Assembly (NCBI GenBank): GCA_032717465.1
Contig: CM064683.1
Coordinates: 35,524,042 to 35,588,041, forward strand
Source of the DNA: Coenobita brevimanus
Taxonomy: Eukaryota > Arthropoda > Malacostraca > Decapoda > Coenobitidae
Length of the DNA stretch: 64,000 bases
Reading direction: 5' to 3'
A program made the position numbers and the translations under genes. This document shows positions 12,335 through 24,275 of this stretch, one piece after another. Positions within the stretch are counted from its first letter, which is position 1. Each line of letters begins with the position of its first letter. Under the pieces are notes generated by a model that was not told where the DNA came from, made no database searches, and saw only the letters and a list, made by a program, of their open reading frames with translations.

Positions 12335-12650
12335 ATGTACAGAAAGGAACCAGACTCGAGGGACATGAAGACAGGAGTGCCACAGTGTTTGGTGTTGGGT
12401 TTTGTACACTGTATAACATACATTAATAATAACGAAGGGTAATGATGCCAATAATCCAAAATTACTAGAGACATGAACAATAGCAGCGAATATCCTTGTA
12501 AAGACAGGTAATTCGAAGATATTTTGATAAACTATTTAACTTGGCCCAAACCTGGTAGATGGATCTCAGTAGTGAAAAATACAAAGGGTAACCCTTCTTG
12601 TTAAGAACAAAAGCCACCAGCAGTTTAATAATATTCAACTTAAAAACACA
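12335..12650 (+). mobile_element. CR1-like LINE (LINE-D), RT fragment
   Basis: Reads MKTGVPQCLVLGFV, equivalent to the RT box T-S-G-V-P-Q-G-S-V-L-G-P, then a degenerate N-D-L-like stretch and shifted frames. Starts right where LINE-B ends, so it may be the other half of the copy at 8596-8940. Confidence 0.5.
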
Positions 12651-12967
12651 GCCTACCCCATATACTGTAAAAAGATAATGGTATATAATTATGCATGAGC
12701 AAGCGATGTTTACTGTCAGTTAAGGTTGGAAATGAGCAGCCCGGCCCGACCCGACCCTCACGCTACACAGAAACTACTAACATTATTCCCATGTGAAGTA
12801 GAGTTGAAATTCTTCCTGCATGTGATACATTCAGTCACTAAATTTTATCATCAACTAAAAACTTACCCAAAAGGCATAGGAACCAATTGGAATCGCAAGT
12901 TTTCCAAGGGATTGTTCGGCTCTGACTGGTGGACACCTCAATTACAAAATCAAACAAGAAGCAGTAA

Positions 12968-13462
12968 ATAGGCACAGCAAACCCATCCCCAGCAGCCATT
13001 TTAGTGCTGACATATAAATACAACAGGATATCTGATCAAAAATGTCACATGTCAAATCTGAAGTAAATCGGGTGAATATTTACGATTTTATGCCCATTTG
13101 AAATTTTAGGCCTGACACACCTGGCACTGACCCCCCTACCGCTAACCAGAGGGTGACCTCCCTGATGTAATGATGCATGTTATAGGATACATATTTAAAA
13201 TATGCACCTTTAGGTTTTGGTTTCATGTCGATATGACGAATTTGAAAGAAGTTATAGCGAAAAAAAACTATTTTATTTTACATTTTTGGGGCCTACAGAC
13301 TGGACCTTGGACCAATATGGCCCAAAATTTAATCAGGTGATCAGAAGGTCATAGCCCATCATCCCTGTAATTTTGGTCAAAATCGCATCAGTAGGTTTCG
13401 TGTAAGGTTGTTAACAGACGGACGGACAGACAGACAAACCGAGTCCGGGACGGGGACGGGTA
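12968..13462 (-). repeat. Hairpin-headed dispersed repeat (CCCGTCCCC family), copy 3
   Basis: Inverted copy of the units at 50389-51506. Shared landmarks on the minus strand are CCCGTCCCCGTCCCGGA, GTTTGTCTGTCTGTCC, GATGGGCTATGACCTTCTG, ACCGGAATCTAA-type text, TTTAGCGGTAGGGGGG and ATTTCAAATGGGCATAAAAT. Non-coding. Confidence 0.8.
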
Positions 13463-13794
13463 GTTAAAAAAATATTTTCCGTAGTAACACTGTGTTTTTC
13501 TGTCATCAGCTCAAGCAATTAAATATCGGAGACTCGACCTATAATTTTATATCAGAGGGAAATTGTGATAACATGGCGCTCGCTCACTCGTTACACACTC
13601 ACAAAGCACACTTTATTGGTAATAAATAATTTTAAGTTAATCCAACAGCATATTCAAGCTTTTTACTGAGACAGCAAAGCCAATGCATTTACAGGTAAAG
13701 TATTCGAATATAAGTAAGAAAGTATCATCCTCTTCTTTTACAGTTTTCTGGTACGCCCACGGTTATAGCACTGTACCTTCTGTAGTTCTATCTA

Positions 13795-14525
13795 TCTATC
13801 TATATACCTAGGCTGCTTCCCCCAAGGAAAGGGAGGTAGGCGAGACAGGACGACACATTCCCAATTTACTCATCCACTCAAACACATTCATTCGCATCTT
13901 AGCCCCAAAGGGGAGAAGGGACAGATCCTCACCGCACCACACCACACGAGGGTCAACTGCGCAGTGCAATCAGTGACATCCGCAGCAAGGCCCGACAGCA
14001 GAGCTGGTTTACCCCTGCCACATCATAATAGACCCATCCCCTTACCCGCACCTGACCTGATCAGCTGATCAGACCAAATGCGGGAGAATATCCCCTCAGG
14101 CTGCGGCATCATTTATTCACTCACAATTTCTCTCTATTTCTGTCACGCACAGCCACTCTTCCTTGCTCAACAGATATCCCTCTCGCATCAGACGTCCCTC
14201 TCGCATCCCACGCTCTCTTCACACTGTCCATCCATCCTATTCGTGGTCTTCCTCTCTGCCTTACACCTCACACATCAGATCTAGTTATCTTTTTCACCAA
14301 TCGCTCATTATCCATTCTCTCCATATGCCTAAACCATGGTAACACCCTCTGCTCAACTCGATCAGCCATCTCCCGAACAACTCCAGTTCTCCTTCCCACT
14401 TCATCATTTCTCACTCGATCCATATGCGTCACTCCACACATACTCTGACACCTCATCTGCATTACATTCAAAATTTTCCTGGTAACTTTATTGCAAAAAA
14501 AGGGAAAAACTTGAGAGTATAGCAT
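13795..14525 (-). mobile_element. LINE-A-type C-terminus and 3' UTR
   Basis: The minus strand reads MQMRCQSMCGVTHMDRVR, then REMADRVEQRVLPWFRHMER, MDNERLVKKITRSD and, after a stop, GRPRIGWMDSVKRAW and GISVEQGRVAVRDRNREK. This is the post-RT tail of a LINE (R-W-F-G-H-V-E-R-M box). A 3' UTR with a CTGATCAGCTGATCAG palindrome follows, ending in AGCCTAGGTATATAG and an (ATAG)n run at 13783-13804. 5'-truncated. Confidence 0.75.
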
Positions 14526-15498
14526 GACAGGTAGATAATGAAAAAAAAACTATGAGAAACGTTTAGACTTTAGAGGAAATGAACATTCTATTTATCCTAA
14601 TAAGACGCAGTCTATGAGGGGAAGTACAGTATACGAAATTAGAAAAGAACATGATATCATAGTACTCGAAAAATACTTTACAACTCACGGGTCGAACTAT
14701 ACCAGTGGTAATGGTTATACAGTCACTGCTAAACGTTTCCAGTAATTGTAAACATGCAGAACATAATTGTAATTGTAAACACTCACAACAAATTACGTTG
14801 CAATGTCACCTACTGCAATACCGTACTGACTTTTGTTACATGAATAATACTTGGCATCTAATCCTCAGTTATGCATGGTCACTTCAGGACAAAACATTAT
14901 AATGTACGTTTTCTGTAATACAAAGCATGGACAACTCAACCACTGAACATCATCATGTTTTTTAATGTCGACTGGGTTACTACCCCTCTGAGGTTAAGAG
15001 AGTATGGAACGCATTCCTTCTCCGCCGTAATAGTTTTCCACGCTGCATGGTAATCCTCTGTACTTTTTTTCTGTTGGATTTGGCCAGAGAATTTGGTGGC
15101 AGTGTCTGATTTACTGTCCGTGTCACAGGCTCACAAGGAGATGCTTTAGTTATAACAAGCCAAATAAAACAGCCCCATAAGGACCAGTAGGAATGTTGTT
15201 ATTCGCTTTTACTTTTTTATCTAATTTTATTAATTTATTTTTGCATACCCTTGCACTTCTCTCCTTCTCCTTCTCTCACCTCTTCCCCTTCCCCTTGTTT
15301 CTCTGCCTCCTCCCTCAAACTGTTGCACCCTCATTTTAAAGCTATCTTACATCTTTCTCTTTCCAAGCACTCCCCCGCCTTCTAACTTCTTCAGTCCTTC
15401 CAAATTTCGGAACATATTGAACAGGTGGGAAAAATTTGCTGGTTGACCTTAATTTTTAAGCTCATTGTCGCTCTCTTTATGACGCGCGCAGGCCCCCC

Positions 15499-15500
<2 letters not shown>
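14526..15500. other. No gene seen
   Basis: Mixed AT-rich DNA; C/T-rich from 15230 to 15390. No supported coding region. Confidence 0.4.

Positions 15501-15501
<1 letters not shown>

Positions 15502-15559
<58 letters not shown>
15502..15559. repeat. (CT)n microsatellite
   Basis: Perfect CT run after a short C run. Confidence 0.95.
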
Positions 15560-15562
<3 letters not shown>

Positions 15563-15747
15563 CGATTCTGAGTATAATCAGCGTAGTTCATTCCATGTGG
15601 GTCAAAAGTCCTCCCGTGCACCACTAACACATAGTCACATACCCCCACATGTCACCACTCGGGCACGAATATCGAACCTTTTATACTGAAGATGGGCTAG
15701 TTCTATCTCATTCAGTACTGGTATATCATTAGTGTCATATTTTTGCC

Positions 15748-15905
<158 letters not shown>

Positions 15906-16289
15906 CCTCCTTCAAGGAATGTTGGAATATCTGCTCTTGGAGAGCTCTGAGAGATTTTCTTATGAAATATAAAGTTGCTCGGCTTAAAATTTTAACTGAT
16001 ATGACATGACAGCTGTTGCATCAGCTTATGCATCAGATGATTATTTAGCAATTTTAAATTTTGGCCATAAGGAGGCTTTTTAATAAAACAATTTCATATA
16101 TTCTACGAGTTTCAAAGAGAAACTTTTAAGCAACTGCTTCAATAGTTTCACCGCAGGTCTATGAAGATAAGTCTCTTGTTAGGGCATTGCAATGACTTTT
16201 TTTTTAGCCTACTCGGCCTGATGACTTTTTTTTTTTTTTTTTTTTTGGCTACTTCCAGACGATTGTTTAAACTTTCTGGAAACCTCTCG

Positions 16290-16645
16290 CAGTGATGGGG
16301 TAAAAAATTTTCCATCACCCCTTGCAGTCCGCTCCGTCTGTGTCTGTCTGTTCATTGCTTGCCGGAATCTTTCGATCAGGCAGGCATATTGGTCAGTTCT
16401 GTCTATCTGTTTGTCTGTCTATCTTTTTGTCTGCACTCTACAGGTCACAATTTTGCGCCAATTGTTCTGAAAATAAATTTCATAATGTCGATATCCATAA
16501 ACCCTGGAAGCCTATTGTTTTCCTTCAAAATGGGTCAAAAGCCCTGGGCTGGATTGGGGGGCTGAATCCCTATCTTTAATAGGAACAAATTTTCAAAAAT
16601 TCATATTTCTGCCAATTCTTATCGTATCTTTATGAAATTTTATAG
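16290..16645 (+). repeat. Hairpin-headed dispersed repeat, GTGATGG type
   Basis: Hairpin GTGATGG (16292-16298) with CCATCAC (16312-16318). It is followed by GTCTGTGTCTGTCTG, a second GTTTGTCTGTCTATC block and AATAAATTTCATAATG. The plan matches the other hairpin-headed repeats but the sequence is different. Boundaries are approximate. Confidence 0.5.
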
Positions 16646-17610
16646 ACACATAGAGGGAGGCAATGCCTAACGTCAGACACAATCTGATCTATCTGGCAAG
16701 AGCTCTGCCTATGGCAGTTTCATCTGTCTTTCTACCTATCCATCCACTGTTGGGTTATGATTATGAGAACGGCTGGAGACAGGCAAGCGACTGCCTTCTG
16801 TCACTCCTTCTCTCTCATATTACTCCTTCACCGTTTCCATTGTTAGCTTTTTTATTTGACGCTACGATTTCAAGACTAAGGATGGCAGATTGGATGATCT
16901 TTTTTTTTATGGTACTCTCATCGTTGTCTCTAGACGAATTCTATTGCTGGACCGACTTACTTATTGGCTTATAGAGAGACTGATTTAAAATTTGTCCTTT
17001 GAAACCATCTTCCGAGGACAGTTACATCTGCTTTTTTAGGACCCCCTCTAGATGACTCCTAGGGACATAAATCACTGACAGATTCTTAAGCTGAGAGTTT
17101 TTATGAATACCTTAGTTTTCTTTATGAACAGGGCTTAAACCTAATTCATAAAGTGGCCCTCATAGGCCCGTTTTTGGTTGGTTGTTCATATTCATAAAGA
17201 TTCTTTAGTAAATATAACTTTAGTTGTATCAAACAGAATTTTCAATACTTTTTTTGTTTTAAATAGGATTATGACTAGCAAATCAATTTCATGAAGTGGC
17301 ATTTCTGGGCCAAGAGCAGTAAAGACCCAGCAGCAAACAGCCTGGTTGTTCTAATTCAAATGCGGAATGATCTGTTTTACCGATGGGGATAAGGACGCCT
17401 GTATTTAATCCGTGAAGTCAGAAAACTCTCTACCAGGCTAATTATAGGCCTCAGGAGAAAACAATAATGACACGAAGATTACGTCCTCGGCTTAAAGTGG
17501 TTAATCTTTCAGGACAATGACGTCGTTCATATTTTGACAGATGGCATAAGCAGTGTAAAAAAAACAACAGTTCTAAAGTTTTCGAGAAATGATATCGCCA
17601 GTATCACTCT
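16646..17610. other. No gene seen
   Basis: AT-rich; contains nothing I can assign. Confidence 0.4.
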
Positions 17611-17619
17611 TTTCCACGG

Positions 17620-17690
17620 TGCTGGAGAGGGATACCTTCACGTGGTGGCACCGATATGACTTGGTCGTTCCTCTGCCTGGCTTTAGAAAG
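17620..17690 (+). repeat. GTGGCACC repeat, copy 2
   Basis: GGAGAGGGATACCTTCACG then GTGGTGGCACCGATATGAC then TTGGTCG. Confidence 0.5.
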
Positions 17691-17794
17691 TGCTCTTCAG
17701 TTCCCTCCTCATTCCTCAAAAGGAGAGCGAACTGCGTGAAGTGCGGAAGGGTAATTCCAGCCAGCAGTCCACCGGGGTCACATTTAGATCAGCT

Positions 17795-17925
17795 TACTAC
17801 TACTTCTACTACTACTGCAGCTGCTGCTGCTACTACTACTACAACAACTACTACTACTACTACTGCTGCAGCTGCTTCTACTACTACTACTACTACTACT
17901 GTTACTAGTACTGCTGTTGCTGGTG
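17795..17925. repeat. Compound TAC/CTG trinucleotide repeat
   Basis: TAC-type triplets interrupted by CTG/CAG blocks; the open frames of Thr/Ala or Tyr/Cys runs are artefacts. Confidence 0.9.
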
Positions 17926-17939
17926 CTATCCCTTTCCAT

Positions 17940-18760
17940 TAATAGCTCTCCCCCTTCCGTTCCTTAAGTGCCTCGTCTCATTATTCCACCTAGAATTCCT
18001 CCTCCTCCAGCTTTGATCGGCTACCTCTCTTTCCTCCCATCTCCCTCTCCCGCCATCCATTATCTCCTCCCCTTTCAGTGATACGTCCCCTCGCCCTCTC
18101 CCCTCCCTTCCTCTTGTCCTCCCCTCTCTCTCACGTTAATGTTAACTCCATCCCTAGTGTGTTCCAACCTCATCATCTCTCCATCACTACCTAATCCTTC
18201 CCTCCCCTTCCCATTTACTTTTTCCCCTGCCTCCTCATCTGCCTATTCCCATCATTCTTCCCCTCCTTAGCTCCCCACCTCCCCCAGCCCCTCTCCCCTA
18301 TCTTACTCACCCTTTTTCCTCCATCACCCCATATCCCCTAGTTTTCATTTCCTTCATCTCCCTTTCCTGCCTCTACTTTCAATACCTCTTCCCTTTCCCA
18401 TCCCGTCCCTTTCCCCCTTCTCCCTTTTCTTGACTCCCTCCTCCTCGCCCCATCCCTCTCTCTCTCATCCTGACTCCTCCAAGACCTTCTTCCCCTTCTT
18501 TATTCTTCATCACTCCCACTCTTCTTTCGCCTTTATGTCTCCCCCCTCCCCTCCTGTAACTCCATCCCCCTTCTCCTTTCCCCTGACCCATTCCTCCCCA
18601 CATTTCCTTCCTCCTCTCCCGCATTCTCCTTCCCCTTTCTTCACACCTCATCATTCTCTCCTACTCTCGTCTTAATACAGCTCCCTCCCCTTCCTCTTCA
18701 CCTCTCTCCTTCCCTCCCACATCTACCCTTCCCTTTACCCCAAGCTGCTACGAATGTCCC
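17940..18760 (+). repeat. Polypyrimidine tract
   Basis: C/T-rich, C-dominant, about 0.8 kb. Confidence 0.8.
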
Positions 18761-19189
18761 TCCCATTTCACCTGCCTGCGCCTACAGGATTTATACCCTA
18801 AGCCCTATGGTGCCTGACGTGGGATGCGAGAGCCTCTTTGTTTACACACGTACTAAGTGGGTGTGTGGTGTTCTTTTAAATCGACTAGAATTTTTAGTCG
18901 CCGCTCTTTAATTTTTGTCACATCAGGACGATTTATTTCCAGCCTATAAGAGTGGCTTCCCTCCCCCTAAGCCTCGACAATAGTACAACTACCGCCAAAG
19001 GGCTTCTATTCAGCTCAGTAGGATGTATGACCTCGAAGCGTCAGAAACAATATATATCTTATTCAGAATCTGAAAAATCTTCATCAGTTAATCCAACCAC
19101 AAAGCACTTTTATTCAGCGTAGGAGTGTTTTCAGTCTCTAAGGATTAAGTATTTATTGGCTTACATTAATTGGCTAAAACTTAAATCTG
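18761..19189. other. No gene seen
   Basis: Includes one diverged AGGACGATTTATTTCCAGC block like the unit of the 105-bp satellite (near 18926). Confidence 0.35.
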
Positions 19190-19930
19190 GCAGACTCTGT
19201 AATAATCCACTGCCTTTTTGTGACGATATGTAATTATCTGAGTAAACTACCTGGAAACACAGTAATATATATATACAACACTCTTAATGTTTCTCTTGTT
19301 TTATTGGTTTCATTATTTTACTGTATGTTGGCTAGAACTTTGAAACCACTTTTCACATATCTCCACCTTCCTTGACACAAAGTCTTTTATATTAATTTGC
19401 ATAAATTTGTCTGAAAATAACACTCGGATGCCTCTTCACTTCTAATGCTTCCTCCCTTTCTCCCAACACTGGCTGGAATATACTGTCACCACTCACTTTA
19501 ATATCCTCACTTTCCTTTCTGTGACCTCTTGTATCTTTTTAATTTGCATTAAAATAATGGTCACACCACCGTAACACTCTGAACACCTTGTTTTTAATGC
19601 TTCCTTTATTGTTATGCCATGTACTGACTAGAACTCGTACCTACCATTCCCTATATTAGCTCAGTTGCACATGTAACTTTCTGAATTTGCTTAAATAAAC
19701 TGTCGGGAAATAATGGTAACAAAACTCTAATGTCTTACTCCGATGCCACTTTGAGCATTCCATCTACTGTCTGGAATTAATCACGACTGTAACTCCTTTA
19801 TGTATTTTAATATGTTTGTATGAAGTGTCGGAAAATCATAGCCTTGCTCTCATGTTTTTCGTGTTCTAATGTCTCCTTTATTTTCTTCCTTACAGTGGCT
19901 GGAAACGCTCTTTATAATAATAACTGCAGT
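19190..19930 (+). repeat. Degenerate tandem repeat, period about 145 bp
   Basis: The anchor ACTGxCTGGAA/ACTAGAAC recurs near 19327, 19469, 19625, 19767 and 19896. A second anchor (TTTGCATAAAxxxGTCGGAAAATAATGG-like) recurs between them at a similar spacing. About five diverged units, non-coding. Confidence 0.6.
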
Positions 19931-20194
19931 GCCCCTATGTAGCATTACATTTTTGCCTTTACGGTATACAGTAGAGCAGTTGCAAATGGCAGTCACCACT
20001 GTTTATGTTATTTCAATAATAATTCACTGCATTCATGTAATTTTTGTTTCATAAATCTACGGTTAAATGTAGCCGACTCTCTTTAATAACTTCACTACAC
20101 TTCTGTAACCGTATGTACAGTATGTGTTTGTTTGCCGCCTTTCCTTGATGTCTACCTGCACTTTTATGTATCCGTCTGTGAAACTTAGTTGGAA

Positions 20195-20535
20195 ATCATC
20201 ATCATCATCGGATTCATCATCAGACAGTCCAGTGCAGGCCAATGGCTCTTCCGTCATTCTCCACTGTAACCTAACAGTTCTTACTCTGTCCCATCAAATC
20301 CCAGGAACTCCCCGAATCTCATCTTTCCATCTTGATTTCTGTTTATCTCATCTCACTCCATCTCTGGGTCACCACTCATTAATCCTGGTTGTCCGTCCAT
20401 TACTTGTTTTACGTGACCTGCCCGCTATCCCGCATCCATTTCTGCTTACAGCCGTGGCCATTATATTGGCTATTTCAGTCTGCACCACTTTTCCAGGCAG
20501 TTCTCATTTTATCTCTTCATGTGACATTTAACGTG
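20195..20535 (-). mobile_element. LINE C-terminal remnant with GAT-rich tail (probable)
   Basis: Across frameshifts the minus strand gives AGHVKQVMDG, RWKDEIREFLGI-like text, WDRVRTVRLQWR and MTEEPLACTGL followed by aspartate codons (GAT)n. This resembles the A-G-H-V and W-x-D-E-I tail of LINE-C-like elements with a GAT-rich 3' end. Weak but ordered. Confidence 0.5.
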
Positions 20536-20741
20536 ATTTTTTCCATTCCTCTCTGAGCACTCCAAAGTTTACGTTCATCCCGGGATTTTGTGAAACCTCA
20601 AGATTCATAATACCAAAAAGCTACATCTGCGAGGACACCCATTTATATATTTTTTTTATATATATTTTTTTTTACATTAAAGCAATATCCGATGCTTGGT
20701 GGCGTTCATTTATTTAATAAAAGCCATCACATTCTGATTCC

Positions 20742-20742
<1 letters not shown>

Positions 20743-20786
<44 letters not shown>
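20743..20786. repeat. (GT)n microsatellite
   Basis: Abuts the 3' end of the SINE at 20787-21038. Confidence 0.95.
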
Positions 20787-20788
<2 letters not shown>

Positions 20789-21037
20789 TCACCGGGTCGG
20801 TCAGGATCACTTGATGGTCGTGATCGTCAGCTTTTACCCTCCCGGAAGGGAGCTGAGAGCTCATATAGTCCGATCTAAGGGCAAGGCTGTGACCTTCACA
20901 CACGCACACACCCGTCCCCTTGCTCAAGGGGGACAGTAACCACCCACTTCGTCAGTGAAACTTTTCGCAACCTGAGCGAGGCGCGAACTCCCGTCCACCA
21001 GTTGGCAAGCGGGAACGTTACCACTGCACCAGCGAGC

Positions 21038-21038
<1 letters not shown>
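20787..21038 (-). mobile_element. tRNA-derived SINE
   Basis: The minus strand begins with Pol III promoter boxes: box A TGGTGCAGTGGTAACG (plus-strand 21015-21030) and box B GGAGTTCGCGCC (near 20981-20993), at tRNA-like spacing. A body of about 200 bp follows, with a strong hairpin (GTCCCCTTG with CAAGGGGGAC, 20912-20932) and CTCCC/GGGAG. GT runs flank both ends, suggesting insertion into a GT microsatellite. SINEs are copied by LINE enzymes. The partner LINE is unknown. Confidence 0.75.

Positions 21039-21132
<94 letters not shown>
21039..21132. repeat. (GT)n microsatellite, 94 bp
   Basis: Abuts the 5' end of the SINE. Confidence 0.95.
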
Positions 21133-22030
<898 letters not shown>

Positions 22031-22039
22031 AATATATAT

Positions 22040-22612
22040 AATCATTTACAAACAAATAGTAGATAAATAAGAGAAACAGAAATATAGATAGATGTAAGCA
22101 GCAAAGTACTGATAGGGAAAGCCAGTGTTCACTGAAATATATAATATTTACTACCCTGTGGACTCATCAGTGTCACCTGTTGCCATCATAATGCCACATG
22201 CACAACTACATTAATTACCACCAATGTAGCAATAACGAACCCAGTAATGCTATTTAATCAATCACCATTTTGATCAGTAGGTTTTTGATAGCTGAATAAT
22301 ATCTTCTGATGTTAACTGGAATAAATTTCATGAATGTGACAATACCAGACAGTGCTTACGAGATGCTTTATCATTTTTTTTTTTTTTTTTTTTGGGGGGG
22401 GGCTGTTCGAGTACATCAAGTGAATTCCCATGGCAAAATGTAATTGTGTGGCGTCACTGGGAATGAAGTTCTCACAAGCCACGATTCACTGGAAAGGATG
22501 AAATAAAAGGTTAATTCCTAGCCCGAGGAGGAGGTTATTTCTTATATATACTCTGACAAATATAATACACTCGCGGCCAATAAGCGAGAGCAGGATAATG
22601 TTTTACTCGAGG

Positions 22613-22613
<1 letters not shown>
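22040..22613. other. No gene; T and G homopolymers
   Basis: T run at 22374-22393 followed at once by a G run at 22394-22402. Nothing else assigned. Confidence 0.5.

Positions 22614-22691
<78 letters not shown>
22614..22691. repeat. (GT)n microsatellite
   Basis: Heads the dispersed repeat that follows. Confidence 0.95.
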
Positions 22692-22692
<1 letters not shown>

Positions 22693-23440
22693 AAAGAATA
22701 TATCAGACAGTTTTCACCTTACTTTAAGTAAACCTTGCCGAAGGGTTGGGGGTATTCCCAAGAGTTGTCCTCCCGATATTAGAACAATAAGTCAGAGGTG
22801 AAGATCACAGGTCTAGGTCAAAATTTGACCTGGCCAGGTCACCATATGCAATTTTATCCGATTTAGACGAAACTTGGAGGAAAGGTTACGTGTAAGGCAA
22901 AAGCGAGGGGATTTTATCTGAGAACAATAAGGCAACGGTCAAGGTTCCAGGATTTGGTCAAAGTTTATCTCGTGAGCATTTGTGTGAACAAAATAACAAA
23001 CACAATTTAGTACAAAACTCAGTGGATGGCTGAGAATCAGATAAGGGGTTGAGTTATGGGTTTGGGAACAAAAGATCATAGGTAAAGGCCACATGGTTAG
23101 ATCAGCTCAAACAGTTTTTACTCGATTAAGCCTAATTTTCTTGGAACGGATCAGGGCAAGGCAAGAAAAAATAGATTCGATTTTGAAAATCAAAGTTCAT
23201 GGCCAGAGGGATAGGTCAAAGGTCAAGGCCAAATGGCAAGGTAAGCCTGAACAGTTCTGATCGAATATTAACCAAAGCTGATGTTTTGGTTGTGGCTCAA
23301 GCAAGAATGAAGTAATTTATTCTTGAAGCAGTTGATAAGAAAGCAAGGTCACTGGACAAAGTCATGCGTTCGTCCCTTAGTTTAGAAGAACTGGTGGGTG
23401 CTGGTGTTGCACTCTCTGACTACTCCATTTTGTTTAGTTT
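22692..23440 (+). repeat. GT-headed dispersed repeat, copy 2 (longer)
   Basis: Repeated phrases such as ACAATAAGxCAxxGGTCAAGG and GATxxGGTCAAA occur two or three times inside, so it is partly tandem. It has many AGGTCA half-sites, including AGGTCAAAATTTGACCT (22815-22831) overlapping the palindrome GACCTGGCCAGGTC (22827-22840). The 3' end matches 6561-6870. Non-coding. Confidence 0.6.
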
Positions 23441-24096
23441 AGGACAGACTTTTCAAACTGCAGGGGTAGGATATAGCCTTCATTAGCCCTCTCAATTCGA
23501 GAGGGGCTTCCTGTTAATAGAATCGTCCGTGGTATATCAATAAGAATTAATTACGATAAAAAGTCATCGCAATGAAGAGAGTGTCTGCTTCAAAATGACG
23601 GCAATCTCTGCCTGGGATTATTTTTGTGGCTTCCAGATGATTTTATTCATCTTAAAGGGAGACACGTAATGCAGGGGTCAGTGACAAAAACATCTTACCG
23701 CCCGCCAAACAGTTCTCTCTTAATCTAAAATAAAATCGTCCAGAGGTAGCAAGAAAATGCAAAAAAGAAAAAAAAATCACTTCAGTCAAGATCTTATACT
23801 CGTATCAATTAGTCTCTCCCTCGCGTTTCCCATCTTCCTGAGAAATGTTTTCCGAAGGGCAACAAGAAATAGCAATTTTAGAGATTTAATGTCTGGGAGA
23901 AGTTTTATAGCAACAGAATAAAGGAATACCAAGTAATGAACACCAAGTAATGTTTTTAATTATAATAATGTTTACACCGATGGTCATGTATTTATGCATT
24001 TCGCTCTTATACTTTTGAAGGTACGGTATTGTCTTAAACATTATCATCTTCCAATATTAATAACGTGTGTTTCCGACAGGCTAGTGAAAATAATAA

Positions 24097-24099
<3 letters not shown>
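23441..24099. other. No gene; satellite scraps
   Basis: A hairpin GCCCTCTC...GAGAGGGGC lies near 23487-23508. CCAGATGATTTTATTCATC near 23633 and AAATAAAATCGTCCAGAGG near 23728 are single units of the 105-bp satellite type in both orientations. Confidence 0.45.

Positions 24100-24149
<50 letters not shown>
24100..24149. repeat. (CT)n microsatellite
   Basis: Perfect CT run. Confidence 0.95.
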
Positions 24150-24154
<5 letters not shown>

Positions 24155-24223
24155 TTGCTTCCATATCCTCATTTATTTACCTAAATCATTCATCTGCCTA
24201 CAATACATTTCCTCCCCAGCTTC

Positions 24224-24225
<2 letters not shown>

Positions 24226-24272
<47 letters not shown>
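24226..24272. repeat. (CA)n microsatellite
   Basis: Perfect CA run. Confidence 0.95.

Positions 24273-24275
<3 letters not shown>

Noticed and set aside
11971..12480. 169-codon minus-strand frame
   Set aside because: Antisense shadow of LINE-B C-terminus and LINE-D.
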